Shown: positions 17,901-25,182 of the stretch, piece by piece
Position numbering within the stretch: the stretch's first letter is position 1
How the letters are laid out: each line of letters starts with the position of its first letter
Source of the DNA: Clostridia bacterium
Lineage (GTDB): Bacteria > Bacillota_A > Clostridia > Oscillospirales > QAKW01
Assembly: GCA_017396865.1 (NCBI GenBank)
Contig: JAFQKO010000076.1
Location: forward strand, 1 to 35,015
Reading direction: 5' to 3'
DNA length: 35,015 bases
The notes under the pieces: generated by a model
What the model was told of the DNA's origin: nothing
What the model saw: the letters and a program-made list of their open reading frames with translations, nothing else
The model's database searches: none
Translations under genes and position numbers: made by a program

Positions 17901-20773
17901 GCATGATCGAAAAGAGTGGTTATTTGTTTGCGGGCTGGTATCTGAATTCCGATCTTTCGGGCGACCGTATTATTTCGATCGATAAGGGCACGGTGGAGGA
18001 TATCACCGTATATGCCAAATACGTTAAAGTCGATTATGAGATTTCCACCGCCGATCAGCTTGTTTCTCTCGCATCCACCGTTAATGGCGGCAATAACCTT
18101 GCGGGGAAGGGTGTCAAGCTGACTGCAGATATTGATGTGAGCGGGGTTTCCTTTGCGGGAATCGGTAATTCAATGCTTACGCCCTTTGCGGGTGTTTTCG
18201 ATGGTGCGGGCCATCGGATCAGCGGCCTGAATATCAGCGGTGTTCCCGTAGCGGGCGTTGTGGGTGTTCTTACCAATTCGGGTATGGTTTCCAATCTGCT
18301 GGTCGAGGGTTCTGTCAGCGGTAATCTGGCGGGCGGTATCGTCGGTAATAACCTGGGCGGTACGGTGGAAAGCAGCAGCTTCAGCGGTACCGTTACCTCT
18401 GCGCCAACCGCGATTAAGATCATCAGCCAAAATGTGCGCGTGGACAGCAGCAGCGATCTTCATGGCGCCAAGGATCGCCATACCCCCTTGAAGAATATCC
18501 TGCTGGCGCAGGATCCCGATGTGATCGGTTTCCAGGAATGTACACCGTCGTGGAAAATCTATTTGACGCAGGATTTTTCGAGCTATGGCTATGTATGGCA
18601 ATATCGCGGCTATGGAAGTAATACAATAACCAAGGGCTTGGAAGCAACTCCCGTTTTCTATAAAAAGAGTAAATTTGATCTTTTGGACAGCGGTACCTTC
18701 TGGTTGTCGGATACCCCCAATAAAGCTTCCCTTTGCTTTAATGAGGATATGAACCGCTGCTGTACCTGGGTGAAGCTTCGGGTCAAAACCACGGGTGAGG
18801 TATTCTTCTTCTTTAATACCCACTTCCCGCTGGACGATGAATCCCGTGTGAAGAGCGTGGCGGTGCTGAAATCCAAGGTGGCGGCCATTGCCGGCAACTA
18901 TAATACCTATTTTTTGACTGCCGACTGGAACTGTACCGACGGCTCCAACGGCTATAATGCATTGGTCGAATGGAACGAGGACTTTTCTTATACCGCAGAA
19001 GTGGATGCTACCAATAAATCCGGTACCTACAACGGCTTTGACGTGGCTCCGCGTAGCCGAATCGATATTGCTTTTGGGCGCCCGAATACCGTAACGGTTC
19101 CCTATTATAAGGTCGTTTTGGATACTTACGTTGACTCCGACGGTGTGGAATGCCCGCCCTCCGACCACTATGCGGTTTATTATGAGATCGAGCTGCAAAG
19201 CGGTGCAGGCGGCATCGTCGGTAATAACGAGGGTGCAATCTATGATTGCGTGGTGCAAAGCAGCGGCAGCGCGAGCACCTTTTTCGGAAATGCCTGCGCT
19301 AAAAACCTCGGATACGTCGACGGTCTGTACTACGGCGATCAATCCTGCGGGCTGAATCTCGGTGTTGATGAAAGCTTTACAAAGGATACTCTTGTCGCGG
19401 GCCTTTATCAGTTGAACCGTAATATGGGTCTTAACGTATGGGGTGTTGAGGAAGGAAAAGCTGTTCTTCAGCCTCGCGGCGAACGAATCTATCAGATCGA
19501 GTATCTGAATTTTGAAGGGAACGTCGGCAAAACCGATTGGAATACCCTTGCGGCAGCCAAGGAATGGTACCCCGACTATGATGATGCTGCCAACGTCTTT
19601 AATTATTGGGACTATACGGTACAAGGCAACGTTGCCACCTTTATTCCCGTGATGCAGGCCTCTGCCTATACCGTTCGATTTTACGATTTCGACGGCAACG
19701 TGCTGAAAACAGAGGTTGTCACCTATGGATTGTCGGCAACTGCTCCGCAGGCGCCCGTTTTGGCTGGCTATAGCTTCATGGGCTGGGATCGGAATTTCAC
19801 CTCCGTGAAAGGAAATCTCGACGTAAAGGCGGTTTATATCAAGGAGAATACCTTTAATTTGACGTTGCTCACCGAAGGTGAGGCCACAACTCTGGCGGTG
19901 AACGGGGAAACGGTCGCTTCCGGCTTTACCTGCACAGCGCTTGGCGGAACCCGCTATAAGCTCTGTGCGGGGGAGGGCTTCCTCTATTGGAAGGATGCTG
20001 CAGGAAAGATCTATTCCGAGAATGCCGTTTTGGATCTGGCGCTGACCCATCACGTCACCCTGACGGCTGTTTATGCCACGGCCAAGCGCTATACGGTCTC
20101 TTTTGTGGATATCGACGGCACGGTGCTGGAAACACAGATTGTTGTTCGCTCTGCGTACGGTCCCGCCACGCCCGAGCGTCCGGGAATGACCTTCGCAGGC
20201 TGGGATCAGTCCTACCGTGGCTTGAAGGGTGATACCATTATTCGGGCCACTTATACCGTCGATAGCGCGGCAACGGTTACCGTTGTGGGCGGCTCGGCCT
20301 CTGCCGAAACGGTGCAGCTCGGCGCATCGGTTACCGTCACTCCCGATCAAACCGAGGGGTTTGTGGGCTGGTCGATGGATGGCACAACGGTCTTTTCCAC
20401 CAAGGCCAAGCTGACCCTTCCCGTATGGGGCGATGTCACCCTGACAGCACTGTATGAGAGCGCCAAGCAATGCGGCGTTGCCATTGCCGTTTACGATGAC
20501 GGCACCGTTCAGCTGATCCGCCGTGTGGAAGGTGATTATACGGTGCTGGGCAGCGGTATTCTGTATACCGATAGCCTTGCAACCTCGCTGGTGCGGGAGT
20601 GTGTCTCCGTGTCGACGGTACAGCAGCAGGTCGATTATTCGCTCACTCGAAACGGCTCCGCCCTCTTTACGGTGGAGAATGCGCTCTATCTGCGCGGCTA
20701 CGTCGTTCTGCTGGATGAAATGACCGGAGAAACGGTTGTGCAGTATACTGCGGTCTATCTGAAACAACAGTAA
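14954..20773 (+). CDS. Giant secreted beta-helix/GLUG protein with nested EEP phosphoesterase domain, paralog 3
   Basis: The ATG at 14954 follows AAAGGTGA with 7-bp spacing; the in-frame ATG at 14918 lies inside a -10-like sequence and is rejected. The product is 1,939 residues. Signal peptide (1-27, cleavage after VTA), N-terminal beta-helix-like domain, FIVAR-like helices (~543-606), GLUG-type repeats (~626-826), InlB/Flg_new-type repeat (~950-1026), more GLUG-type repeats (~1029-1146), EEP domain (~1153-1413), beta modules and C-terminal domain (~1838-1939) follow the same order as its paralogs. The EEP motifs SQN, FQEC, FYKK, NTHFPL, TADWN, SRID and SDHYAV are kept. By eye it is the most divergent copy, notably in the region before the FIVAR-like helices. 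It is followed by a strong terminator. No cell-wall anchor is seen. Confidence 0.9.
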   Translation: MRIFKRITALIVTLVMGLSTCPFSVTAEGMLSKPESAPDFSTYTKMEGIAFTSEVANLPNGSQYIDYWDGKAYSFTVGVNVVGSFEDACAASSAEVPNVFVLPGNQGDLLITAPVNVFGYYYDVNPNTPIVDASVCPTRNPERDAGMETTFNNVSIAEGTLGSIYVGGFTLAGTFYDNARGISDQATEITLENVVVSQESAASPNGSHIFIVSNANTNNTAESAAQNKDSFVLRNCRLEKVLSSRISSNQIPPKYTVDGMVSVSGCTTFYGFAQWRRYITNGEFNLQNCYFENFSAADGRGYFLVMEGLNKFNGNCSINIKNNVFGGDAANYMVRVFTKVGYDINIIGNTFLAKSKSGLIPITWDTSYDTNVYSDYAANADISNVDLSTVAEIRNNRFIGYTKFDKIINSKTVLDLNNNFFTTDLSSYKTAVGTAPTYNSGWKLSRYWVDYNLSVGSETIPAISFSHAAVQQVEGGFSLHTDASAVNLYDFGLQLPEGVTVQFSTDESYSSIALNAGSNTRTFTVYSYDGTASKTCTLTIYCDTAQTDALKRLQAAYVRLNVGCYTADSLEGYAEVIEALRQAIEQNGDVSAALAALDTAEAALVYKSVGTAVDLRYYDLFADRNFYTVSDTAGWKKFASLVSSGTELFGGKTVTLTAPLNFGGEAIDPVGGCFETDTASDAVSFKGTFDGGCHLIENFVINKPDHYGVGLFGRAVNATIKNVRIGKGNVTGYDKIGGLAGFADNCTVTNCSSEADVVAISGGNGIAGLVSQLRQGAKMTDCINYGSVTCPNGRANGIMAWGQTTAILSRCVNYGVLSGDKYSYPVGRWNDSIADWSTMMTDCYYTTSKVEQVGATVLDDLNVYEVAWKTGLYVENGRLSIKNVGKKVYRIALNCGSLGVRYYYGAAGEQVNFNVPGYYVNEVLNGTQVLSVAGLTYTRDCNYTATMTPYNYTVNYELNGGSFINDVVDVFNVENNFALPGGSMIEKSGYLFAGWYLNSDLSGDRIISIDKGTVEDITVYAKYVKVDYEISTADQLVSLASTVNGGNNLAGKGVKLTADIDVSGVSFAGIGNSMLTPFAGVFDGAGHRISGLNISGVPVAGVVGVLTNSGMVSNLLVEGSVSGNLAGGIVGNNLGGTVESSSFSGTVTSAPTAIKIISQNVRVDSSSDLHGAKDRHTPLKNILLAQDPDVIGFQECTPSWKIYLTQDFSSYGYVWQYRGYGSNTITKGLEATPVFYKKSKFDLLDSGTFWLSDTPNKASLCFNEDMNRCCTWVKLRVKTTGEVFFFFNTHFPLDDESRVKSVAVLKSKVAAIAGNYNTYFLTADWNCTDGSNGYNALVEWNEDFSYTAEVDATNKSGTYNGFDVAPRSRIDIAFGRPNTVTVPYYKVVLDTYVDSDGVECPPSDHYAVYYEIELQSGAGGIVGNNEGAIYDCVVQSSGSASTFFGNACAKNLGYVDGLYYGDQSCGLNLGVDESFTKDTLVAGLYQLNRNMGLNVWGVEEGKAVLQPRGERIYQIEYLNFEGNVGKTDWNTLAAAKEWYPDYDDAANVFNYWDYTVQGNVATFIPVMQASAYTVRFYDFDGNVLKTEVVTYGLSATAPQAPVLAGYSFMGWDRNFTSVKGNLDVKAVYIKENTFNLTLLTEGEATTLAVNGETVASGFTCTALGGTRYKLCAGEGFLYWKDAAGKIYSENAVLDLALTHHVTLTAVYATAKRYTVSFVDIDGTVLETQIVVRSAYGPATPERPGMTFAGWDQSYRGLKGDTIIRATYTVDSAATVTVVGGSASAETVQLGASVTVTPDQTEGFVGWSMDGTTVFSTKAKLTLPVWGDVTLTALYESAKQCGVAIAVYDDGTVQLIRRVEGDYTVLGSGILYTDSLATSLVRECVSVSTVQQQVDYSLTRNGSALFTVENALYLRGYVVLLDEMTGETVVQYTAVYLKQQ

Positions 20774-20778
20774 TTATT

Positions 20779-20811
20779 AAAGCAAGGATGCGTTGCATCC
20801 TTGCTTTTTTT
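20779..20811 (+). terminator. Intrinsic terminator after EEP paralog 3
   Basis: A 12-bp stem (20779-20790 with 20796-20807) with a short loop and a T tract. Its 3' arm contains the -35 box of lepB. Confidence 0.92.
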
Positions 20812-20829
20812 ACAGTTTAGTGCTATAAT
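20801..20829 (+). promoter_or_regulatory. Promoter of the lepB operon, overlapping the preceding terminator
   Basis: TTGCTT at 20801-20806, a 17-bp spacer and TATAAT at 20824-20829. The -35 hexamer is part of the terminator's 3' stem. Confidence 0.75.
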
Positions 20830-20859
20830 AAAGTGAATATACCGAAATGAGGCGTTGTA

Positions 20860-21369
20860 ATGAAAAAGTTAATGCGTGAATTGATGGAAATGTTGGATTC
20901 GGTCGTTGTTGCATTGGTAGCGGTGATGATTCTGTTCTCGTTGGTCTGCCGTGTCTACGTGGTCAACGGCGCATCCATGGAAAAAACGTTGGCGAATGAG
21001 GATCGGCTCTTGGTTTCTCAGCTTTTCTATACCCCCGAGCAGGGCGATATCGTTTGCTTTTTGGAAGAGGGCAGCGAGAAGGTGCTGGTTAAGCGCGTGA
21101 TCGCCACCGAAGGGCAAACCGTCGATATTCGGGACGAAACGGTGTATGTCAACGGCGAGGCGCTGGATGAAGGGTACGTTTATAACGTCGGCCCTTGGAT
21201 CACCGGTCAGATTGCCTATCCGTATACCGTTGGAGAGGATCAGGTTTTTTGCATGGGAGATCATCGGGATAATTCCCATGATAGCCGTGCCTTTGGCGCA
21301 ATCGATGAAAAATATTTACTGGGCAAGGTGGTGCTTCGCCTGTTCCCGCACTTTGGAGTGGTAGACTGA
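20860..21369 (+). CDS. lepB: Signal peptidase I
   Basis: 169 residues with one N-terminal membrane segment (~14-35) and an extracellular S26 peptidase domain. The catalytic Ser39 lies in GASMEKTL and the general-base Lys78 in LVKRVIA. The conserved GDHRDNSHDSR box is near the C terminus. It removes signal peptides from Sec- and Tat-exported proteins at the outer face of the membrane. It is the first gene of a compact operon and overlaps rbgA by one base (TGATG). The upstream site (AGGCG) is weak. The position after three large secreted-protein genes is notable, but the lepB-rbgA-rnhB-yraN order is common in Firmicutes, so a dedicated role is not needed. Confidence 0.95.
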   Translation: MKKLMRELMEMLDSVVVALVAVMILFSLVCRVYVVNGASMEKTLANEDRLLVSQLFYTPEQGDIVCFLEEGSEKVLVKRVIATEGQTVDIRDETVYVNGEALDEGYVYNVGPWITGQIAYPYTVGEDQVFCMGDHRDNSHDSRAFGAIDEKYLLGKVVLRLFPHFGVVD

Positions 21370-22226
21370 TGGGTAATTTGCAGATTCAATGGTATCCCGG
21401 TCATATGACCAAAACCAAGCGCTATATCGAGAAGAATATCGGAATGGTCGACGTGGTGATCGAGGTGTGCGACGCCCGCGTGGTGCGCAGCAGCCGTAAT
21501 CCCGATTTCGATCGCCTGCTGGCCAATAAAAAGCGGTTGGTCGTTCTAACGAAGAAGGATCTGGCCGATGAAGCGGTCAACCGCGCTTGGGAAGCTTATT
21601 TTAAAGAGCGGGACCTGAAGGTGCTGTTTTTGAACAGTACCACGGGTCAGGGCGTTTCGGATATTATTCCCGCGGTGCGGGAGCTGCTGAAGGAGCAGCT
21701 GGAGCGTGCCAAGGCGAAGGGGATGACCAAAACCATCCGCGTGATGATGTGCGGTGTGCCCAATTCAGGAAAGAGCACGCTGATCAATGCGCTGTGTAAG
21801 CGCCGTGCCACCGATGCACAGGATCGTCCGGGTGTTACCCGCGGCGGACAATGGGTGACCCTGCGCAGCGACGTGGAGCTGCTGGATACGCCCGGTGTGC
21901 TGTGGAATAAATTCGAGGATATGCAGGTCGGTATCCATCTTGCGCTCACCGGCGCGGTCAGCGATGAGGTGGTGGATCGGGAAGGGCTTGCCATGGAGCT
22001 GATCGAGATCCTGCAGGAAAAGTACCCCCGTCAGCTGGAGGAACGCTATAAGCTGGACTGTATCGACGGTATGATGCCGCTGGATATTTATGAAGAAATT
22101 TGTCGAAAGCGCGGCTTTATCATGCGCGGCAACGAGTTTGATTATACCCGCTGTGCCGCCGTTTTGCTGGATGAATTCCGCGGCGGTAAGATCGGCAGAA
22201 TTTCACTGGAGGCGCCCGATGCTTGA
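21369..22226 (+). CDS. rbgA: Ribosome biogenesis GTPase RbgA (YlqF)
   Basis: 285 residues with circularly permuted GTPase motifs, which marks the YlqF/RbgA family. G4 (TKKD, near residue 61) comes before G1 (GVPNSGKS, near 129) and G3 (DTPG, near 173). The N terminus includes WYPGHMTK, typical of the family. RbgA acts in late assembly of the 50S subunit in the cytoplasm. Its start codon overlaps the lepB stop by one base and its 3' end overlaps rnhB by 8 bases, which fits translational coupling. Confidence 0.95.
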   Translation: MGNLQIQWYPGHMTKTKRYIEKNIGMVDVVIEVCDARVVRSSRNPDFDRLLANKKRLVVLTKKDLADEAVNRAWEAYFKERDLKVLFLNSTTGQGVSDIIPAVRELLKEQLERAKAKGMTKTIRVMMCGVPNSGKSTLINALCKRRATDAQDRPGVTRGGQWVTLRSDVELLDTPGVLWNKFEDMQVGIHLALTGAVSDEVVDREGLAMELIEILQEKYPRQLEERYKLDCIDGMMPLDIYEEICRKRGFIMRGNEFDYTRCAAVLLDEFRGGKIGRISLEAPDA

Positions 22227-22821
22227 TTATCGATTGGAAGAAGAGGCTCGCGCCGCGGGCTTTCATACCGTTTGCGGTGTGGATGAGGCGGGGCGCGGCT
22301 GCCTTTGCGGCCCCGTATGCGCCGCGGCGGTGATTTTGCCCGCCGAGTGGAATCATCCTCTGCTGAACGATTCCAAAAAGCTTACGCCTAAAAAAAGAGA
22401 TCTCCTATTTGATGAAATCAAAGAAAATGCCGTTGCCTATGCTGTTGGCTGGGGCACGGTGGAGGAGATCGACGAAATCAATATTTTGAATGCCGCCATG
22501 CTGGCCATGCGCCGTGCCATTGCCGGCCTGCCGATCGCACCGGATTTTGCGTTGGTGGACGGTAATATCGCGAGAGATTTTCCCATCCCCGCCAAGCCTG
22601 TCATCGGCGGCGACGGTATCTCTCCCTCCATTGCGGCGGCCTCCATTTTGGCCAAGGTTTCCCGTGACCGCCTCTGCGAGGAGATGGAGCGGGATTATCC
22701 CGGCTATGGAATTGGTGCCCATAAGGGCTATTGTACCAAGGTGCACCGTGAGGCCCTATTGAAGCTGGGCGCCGCACCCATCCATCGCAAAACCTTCTTA
22801 AAAAAGATTTTGGGGGAATAA
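22219..22821 (+). CDS. rnhB: Ribonuclease HII
   Basis: The ATG at 22219 is chosen (200 residues) because GGAGG lies just upstream inside rbgA; a longer in-frame opening from 22090 only reads rbgA in another frame. The active-site motif DEAGRG occurs near the N terminus, followed by DSKKLT and LVDGN with further conserved acidic residues. The enzyme cuts RNA at RNA-DNA junctions, removing misincorporated ribonucleotides and RNA primers. It is the third gene of the operon. Confidence 0.96.
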   Translation: MLDYRLEEEARAAGFHTVCGVDEAGRGCLCGPVCAAAVILPAEWNHPLLNDSKKLTPKKRDLLFDEIKENAVAYAVGWGTVEEIDEINILNAAMLAMRRAIAGLPIAPDFALVDGNIARDFPIPAKPVIGGDGISPSIAAASILAKVSRDRLCEEMERDYPGYGIGAHKGYCTKVHREALLKLGAAPIHRKTFLKKILGE

Positions 22822-22822
22822 A

Positions 22823-23179
22823 ATGAAGGTCTACGGCTTAGGCTTAAAGGGAGAGCAGGCTGCCGTGCGGTTCCTTCGCAAGAAGCGCTGGAGGATATTG
22901 GAACGCAATTTCCAATGCCGTTTCGGTGAGCTGGATATTATCGCTAAGGATAAGGATTGCTTGGTGTTTTGCGAGGTGAAAGCCCGCAGCGAGGGAATGA
23001 TCGCCGCTCCGCAGGAGAGCGTGATCTATGCCAAGCAACAAAAAATGATTAAAACAGCGCAATATTGGTTGCTGTCCCATGAGGAGGATTGCCCGATGCG
23101 CTTTGATGTGGTGGCGGTCACCGTTGATGCCAAGGGGCGTTGCACGGTGGAGCACCTGGAGAACGTAATCGAATTATGA
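22823..23179 (+). CDS. yraN: YraN family protein (UPF0102), nuclease-like fold
   Basis: 118 residues with the family signature: GE.AA..L....W.ILERNF followed by GELDIIA and FCEVKARS, the last matching the D-ExK pattern of restriction-endonuclease-like folds. The family's biological role is poorly defined. It starts one base after the rnhB stop and its last codons overlap the next start (ATGA), so it belongs to the same transcript. Confidence 0.93.
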   Translation: MKVYGLGLKGEQAAVRFLRKKRWRILERNFQCRFGELDIIAKDKDCLVFCEVKARSEGMIAAPQESVIYAKQQKMIKTAQYWLLSHEEDCPMRFDVVAVTVDAKGRCTVEHLENVIEL

Positions 23180-24087
23180 CCTTTTATGCCGATCTTCATT
23201 GCGATACCTTGTGGCGGTGCTACGACCGCCGCAGTACCCTCGATGATCCCTCTCTGCAGCTGACCCGAAAGCCTCCCTTTCATCATCTGCAGACCTATGC
23301 GATTTATATTCCCGAGGAGGTTGGGGATCCTTACCGCTATTTTCGATCGGTCTATGCCTATGCCGAGGAGCTGATGCGGCGCTATCCGGAGATGGTGCTC
23401 TGCTGCTCGGCGGCAGAGATCGATGCCGCCTTTGCGGCGGGCAAAACGCCGTACCTTTACAGCGTGGAGGGCGGCGGCTTTTTCGGCGATGACCGTGAAA
23501 AGAACCGAACGATCGCCATGGAGCTGAAACAAAAGGGCATTGCTTTTTTGTCCCTATGCTATAACCACGGCAACGCTCTTGCGGGCGGTGCCTTGAGTAA
23601 GGGCGGTCTTACAGAGCAGGGAAGAGAGGCGGCCTTGCTGTTGGCTGAGATGGGGATTGCGTCGGATATCTCCCACCTGAATCGGGAGTCTGCCGATGCG
23701 CTGCTGGAAATGTCGGAGCTTTCGGTGGTAGCCACCCATTCGAATTGCTTTGCGCTGACGCCCCATCAACGAAATCTGACCGATGCACAGATCAAAGCCC
23801 TCATTGCCCGCAAGGGCTTGATGGGCATCAACTTTTATCCGCCCTTTTTAAAAAGCGGCGGTGAGGCTGCCATTCGTGATGTGGTTGAGCATATTCGCCA
23901 CGTGCTGGAGCTGGGCGGGGAGGAGATCCTCGCCTTCGGCAGTGATTTCGACGGCATCACCGAAACGCCTGCGGATCTGCAAACCCTTGCGGATCTGCCG
24001 CGGCTTGCGGATGCGCTTTGCGCAGAATTCGGCGCAGCGCTTTCCGAAAAGCTTTTGTACGGTAATTTTCGCCGTTGGTTTAAGTAA
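23176..24087 (+). CDS. M19-family membrane (renal-type) dipeptidase
   Basis: The ATG at 23176 overlaps the yraN stop as ATGA; the product is 303 residues. M19 features are an N-terminal HCDT (H8, D10), the metal-bridging glutamate in YSVEGGG, SHLN, THSN followed by PHQRNLTD, and FGSDFDG. The family is a binuclear zinc peptidase cleaving dipeptides, including ones with a D-residue. No signal peptide or membrane helix is seen, so it is probably cytoplasmic. It is the last gene of the lepB operon. Confidence 0.93.
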   Translation: MTFYADLHCDTLWRCYDRRSTLDDPSLQLTRKPPFHHLQTYAIYIPEEVGDPYRYFRSVYAYAEELMRRYPEMVLCCSAAEIDAAFAAGKTPYLYSVEGGGFFGDDREKNRTIAMELKQKGIAFLSLCYNHGNALAGGALSKGGLTEQGREAALLLAEMGIASDISHLNRESADALLEMSELSVVATHSNCFALTPHQRNLTDAQIKALIARKGLMGINFYPPFLKSGGEAAIRDVVEHIRHVLELGGEEILAFGSDFDGITETPADLQTLADLPRLADALCAEFGAALSEKLLYGNFRRWFK

Positions 24088-24112
24088 ATGCCGGCGTTGG
24101 CCGGCATCCTTT
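24088..24112. terminator. Small hairpin between convergent genes, possible shared terminator
   Basis: An 8-bp GC-rich stem (24088-24095 with 24100-24107) with a GTTG loop. The T-rich tail is poor on both strands, so termination strength is uncertain. Confidence 0.5.
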
Positions 24113-24121
24113 GAAAGGAGA

Positions 24122-24283
24122 TTATTTCTCCTTGAAGGTCTTGCAGAAGGTATCCGAGCTGCAGGTGCAGTTGGCGCAATCGCCCACTTCGATCTTTTGG
24201 GCGGTGCACTTGTTGTCTGTGGTGTGATAATAGCAGTTGTTTACCTTGCAATCGACCCCGGAATTAACGGATTTGTTATTCAT
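24122..24283 (-). CDS. Small cysteine-rich DUF1540 protein
   Basis: 53 residues starting at the ATG complementary to 24281-24283. AAGGAG lies about 11 bases upstream, a rather long spacing. DUF1540-type pattern: VDCKVNNCYYH, then NKCTA..I.V and a C-terminal cysteine cluster ending CKTF. The seven cysteines suggest metal (probably zinc) binding; the family's function is not established. It is convergent with the dipeptidase gene and divergent from the metallophosphoesterase gene. A longer in-frame opening upstream runs antisense into that neighbour and is not supported. Confidence 0.85.
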   Translation of the reverse strand: MNNKSVNSGVDCKVNNCYYHTTDNKCTAQKIEVGDCANCTCSSDTFCKTFKEK

Positions 24284-24284
24284 G

Positions 24285-24320
24285 GGTTCAAACACTCCTT
24301 TCCGTAAGGTAGTTTGAACC
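24285..24320 (-). promoter_or_regulatory. Palindromic leader of the DUF1540 gene enclosing its ribosome-binding site
   Basis: GGTTCAAAC (24285-24293) and GTTTGAACC (24312-24320) are perfect inverted repeats. Between them CCTT and AAGG can pair, and that inner stem contains the AAGGAG site of the minus-strand gene. It could be an operator or an RNA hairpin controlling translation. Confidence 0.55.
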
Positions 24321-24359
24321 GTATCCATTGAAATATTCAATCGAACAGGAGGTGAAAAA

Positions 24360-25118
24360 ATGGCAATTTTCGTATTGGGTGATCCCCACCTTTCGCTCGC
24401 GAGCGATAAGCCGATGGACGTCTTTGGCGCCCGCTGGGAAAACCATGCCGAAAAAATCAAAAAAGCATGGCTGGCGCAGGTGACGGATGCCGATACCGTT
24501 GTGTTGGCGGGCGATCTTTCTTGGGCAATGTCCCTGAATGAGGCGGAGGCTGATCTTGCCTTTTTTCACGCTCTGCCTGGGAAAAAGCTGTTGCTTAAGG
24601 GCAACCACGATTATTGGTGGGATACCGTTTCCAAAATGAACCGTTTTTTTGCCGAACGGGAATGGGAAGATTTTGAATTTTTGTTTAATACCGCATATAA
24701 CGTGGAAGACGTTGCCCTTTGCGGCACCCGCGGTTGGGAGCTCTCGGCGGGCGGGGAGCAGGATCAAAAGATCCTTGCCCGCGAGCTGCAGCGGCTGGAG
24801 CAGTCGCTGTCTTTGGGCGAGGGAAAGGAGAAAATAGCCTTCTTTCACTACCCGCCCTTCGGAGAAGGGGAGAGCCCGTTCCTGCCGATTTTAAAGAAGC
24901 ACGGTGTGCGCCGCTGCTATTACGGGCATATCCATGGCGGAAAAGCACTGCAAACCCCGCCGCAACTCATCGACGGCATTGAATTTACCTTGATTTCTGC
25001 CGATGCGCTGGATTTTTCACCCTTGAAAATTGATCTTGAGGGCAAAAATGAACAAAATTGCCAAAAAAAGGTCGGATTTTGGGCGAAACTTCTCTCACTT
25101 TTTAAGAGTAAGTGTTGA
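24360..25118 (+). CDS. Calcineurin-like metallophosphoesterase
   Basis: 252 residues behind a near-perfect AGGAGGTG site. The metallophosphoesterase blocks appear in order: GDPHL (standing for D-x-H), LAGDLSW, KGNHDYWW, FFHYPP and GHIHGG. These ligate two metal ions for hydrolysis of phosphate esters. There is no signal peptide or membrane segment. The substrate is not predictable from these motifs. It is transcribed away from the DUF1540 gene, and its stop codon lies inside the -35 box of the tig promoter. Confidence 0.93.
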   Translation: MAIFVLGDPHLSLASDKPMDVFGARWENHAEKIKKAWLAQVTDADTVVLAGDLSWAMSLNEAEADLAFFHALPGKKLLLKGNHDYWWDTVSKMNRFFAEREWEDFEFLFNTAYNVEDVALCGTRGWELSAGGEQDQKILARELQRLEQSLSLGEGKEKIAFFHYPPFGEGESPFLPILKKHGVRRCYYGHIHGGKALQTPPQLIDGIEFTLISADALDFSPLKIDLEGKNEQNCQKKVGFWAKLLSLFKSKC

Positions 25119-25143
25119 CATTTTCGTTTGTTGATTATAAAAT
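25115..25143 (+). promoter_or_regulatory. Promoter of tig-clpP
   Basis: Consensus TTGACA at 25115-25120, 17-bp spacer, TAAAAT at 25138-25143. The -35 box overlaps the stop codon of the upstream gene. Confidence 0.78.
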
Positions 25144-25182
25144 AATAAAGATACATGGTAAAAACTATGGAGGTAGAAAAGA

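Noticed and set aside
20860..21369. Signal peptidase dedicated to the giant secreted proteins.
   Set aside because: The gene is part of the common lepB-rbgA-rnhB-yraN order and has its own promoter after a terminator; adjacency alone is not evidence.
22090..22218. N-terminal extension of RNase HII.
   Set aside because: It reads the end of rbgA in another frame; the ATG at 22219 has a Shine-Dalgarno site and starts at the normal family length.
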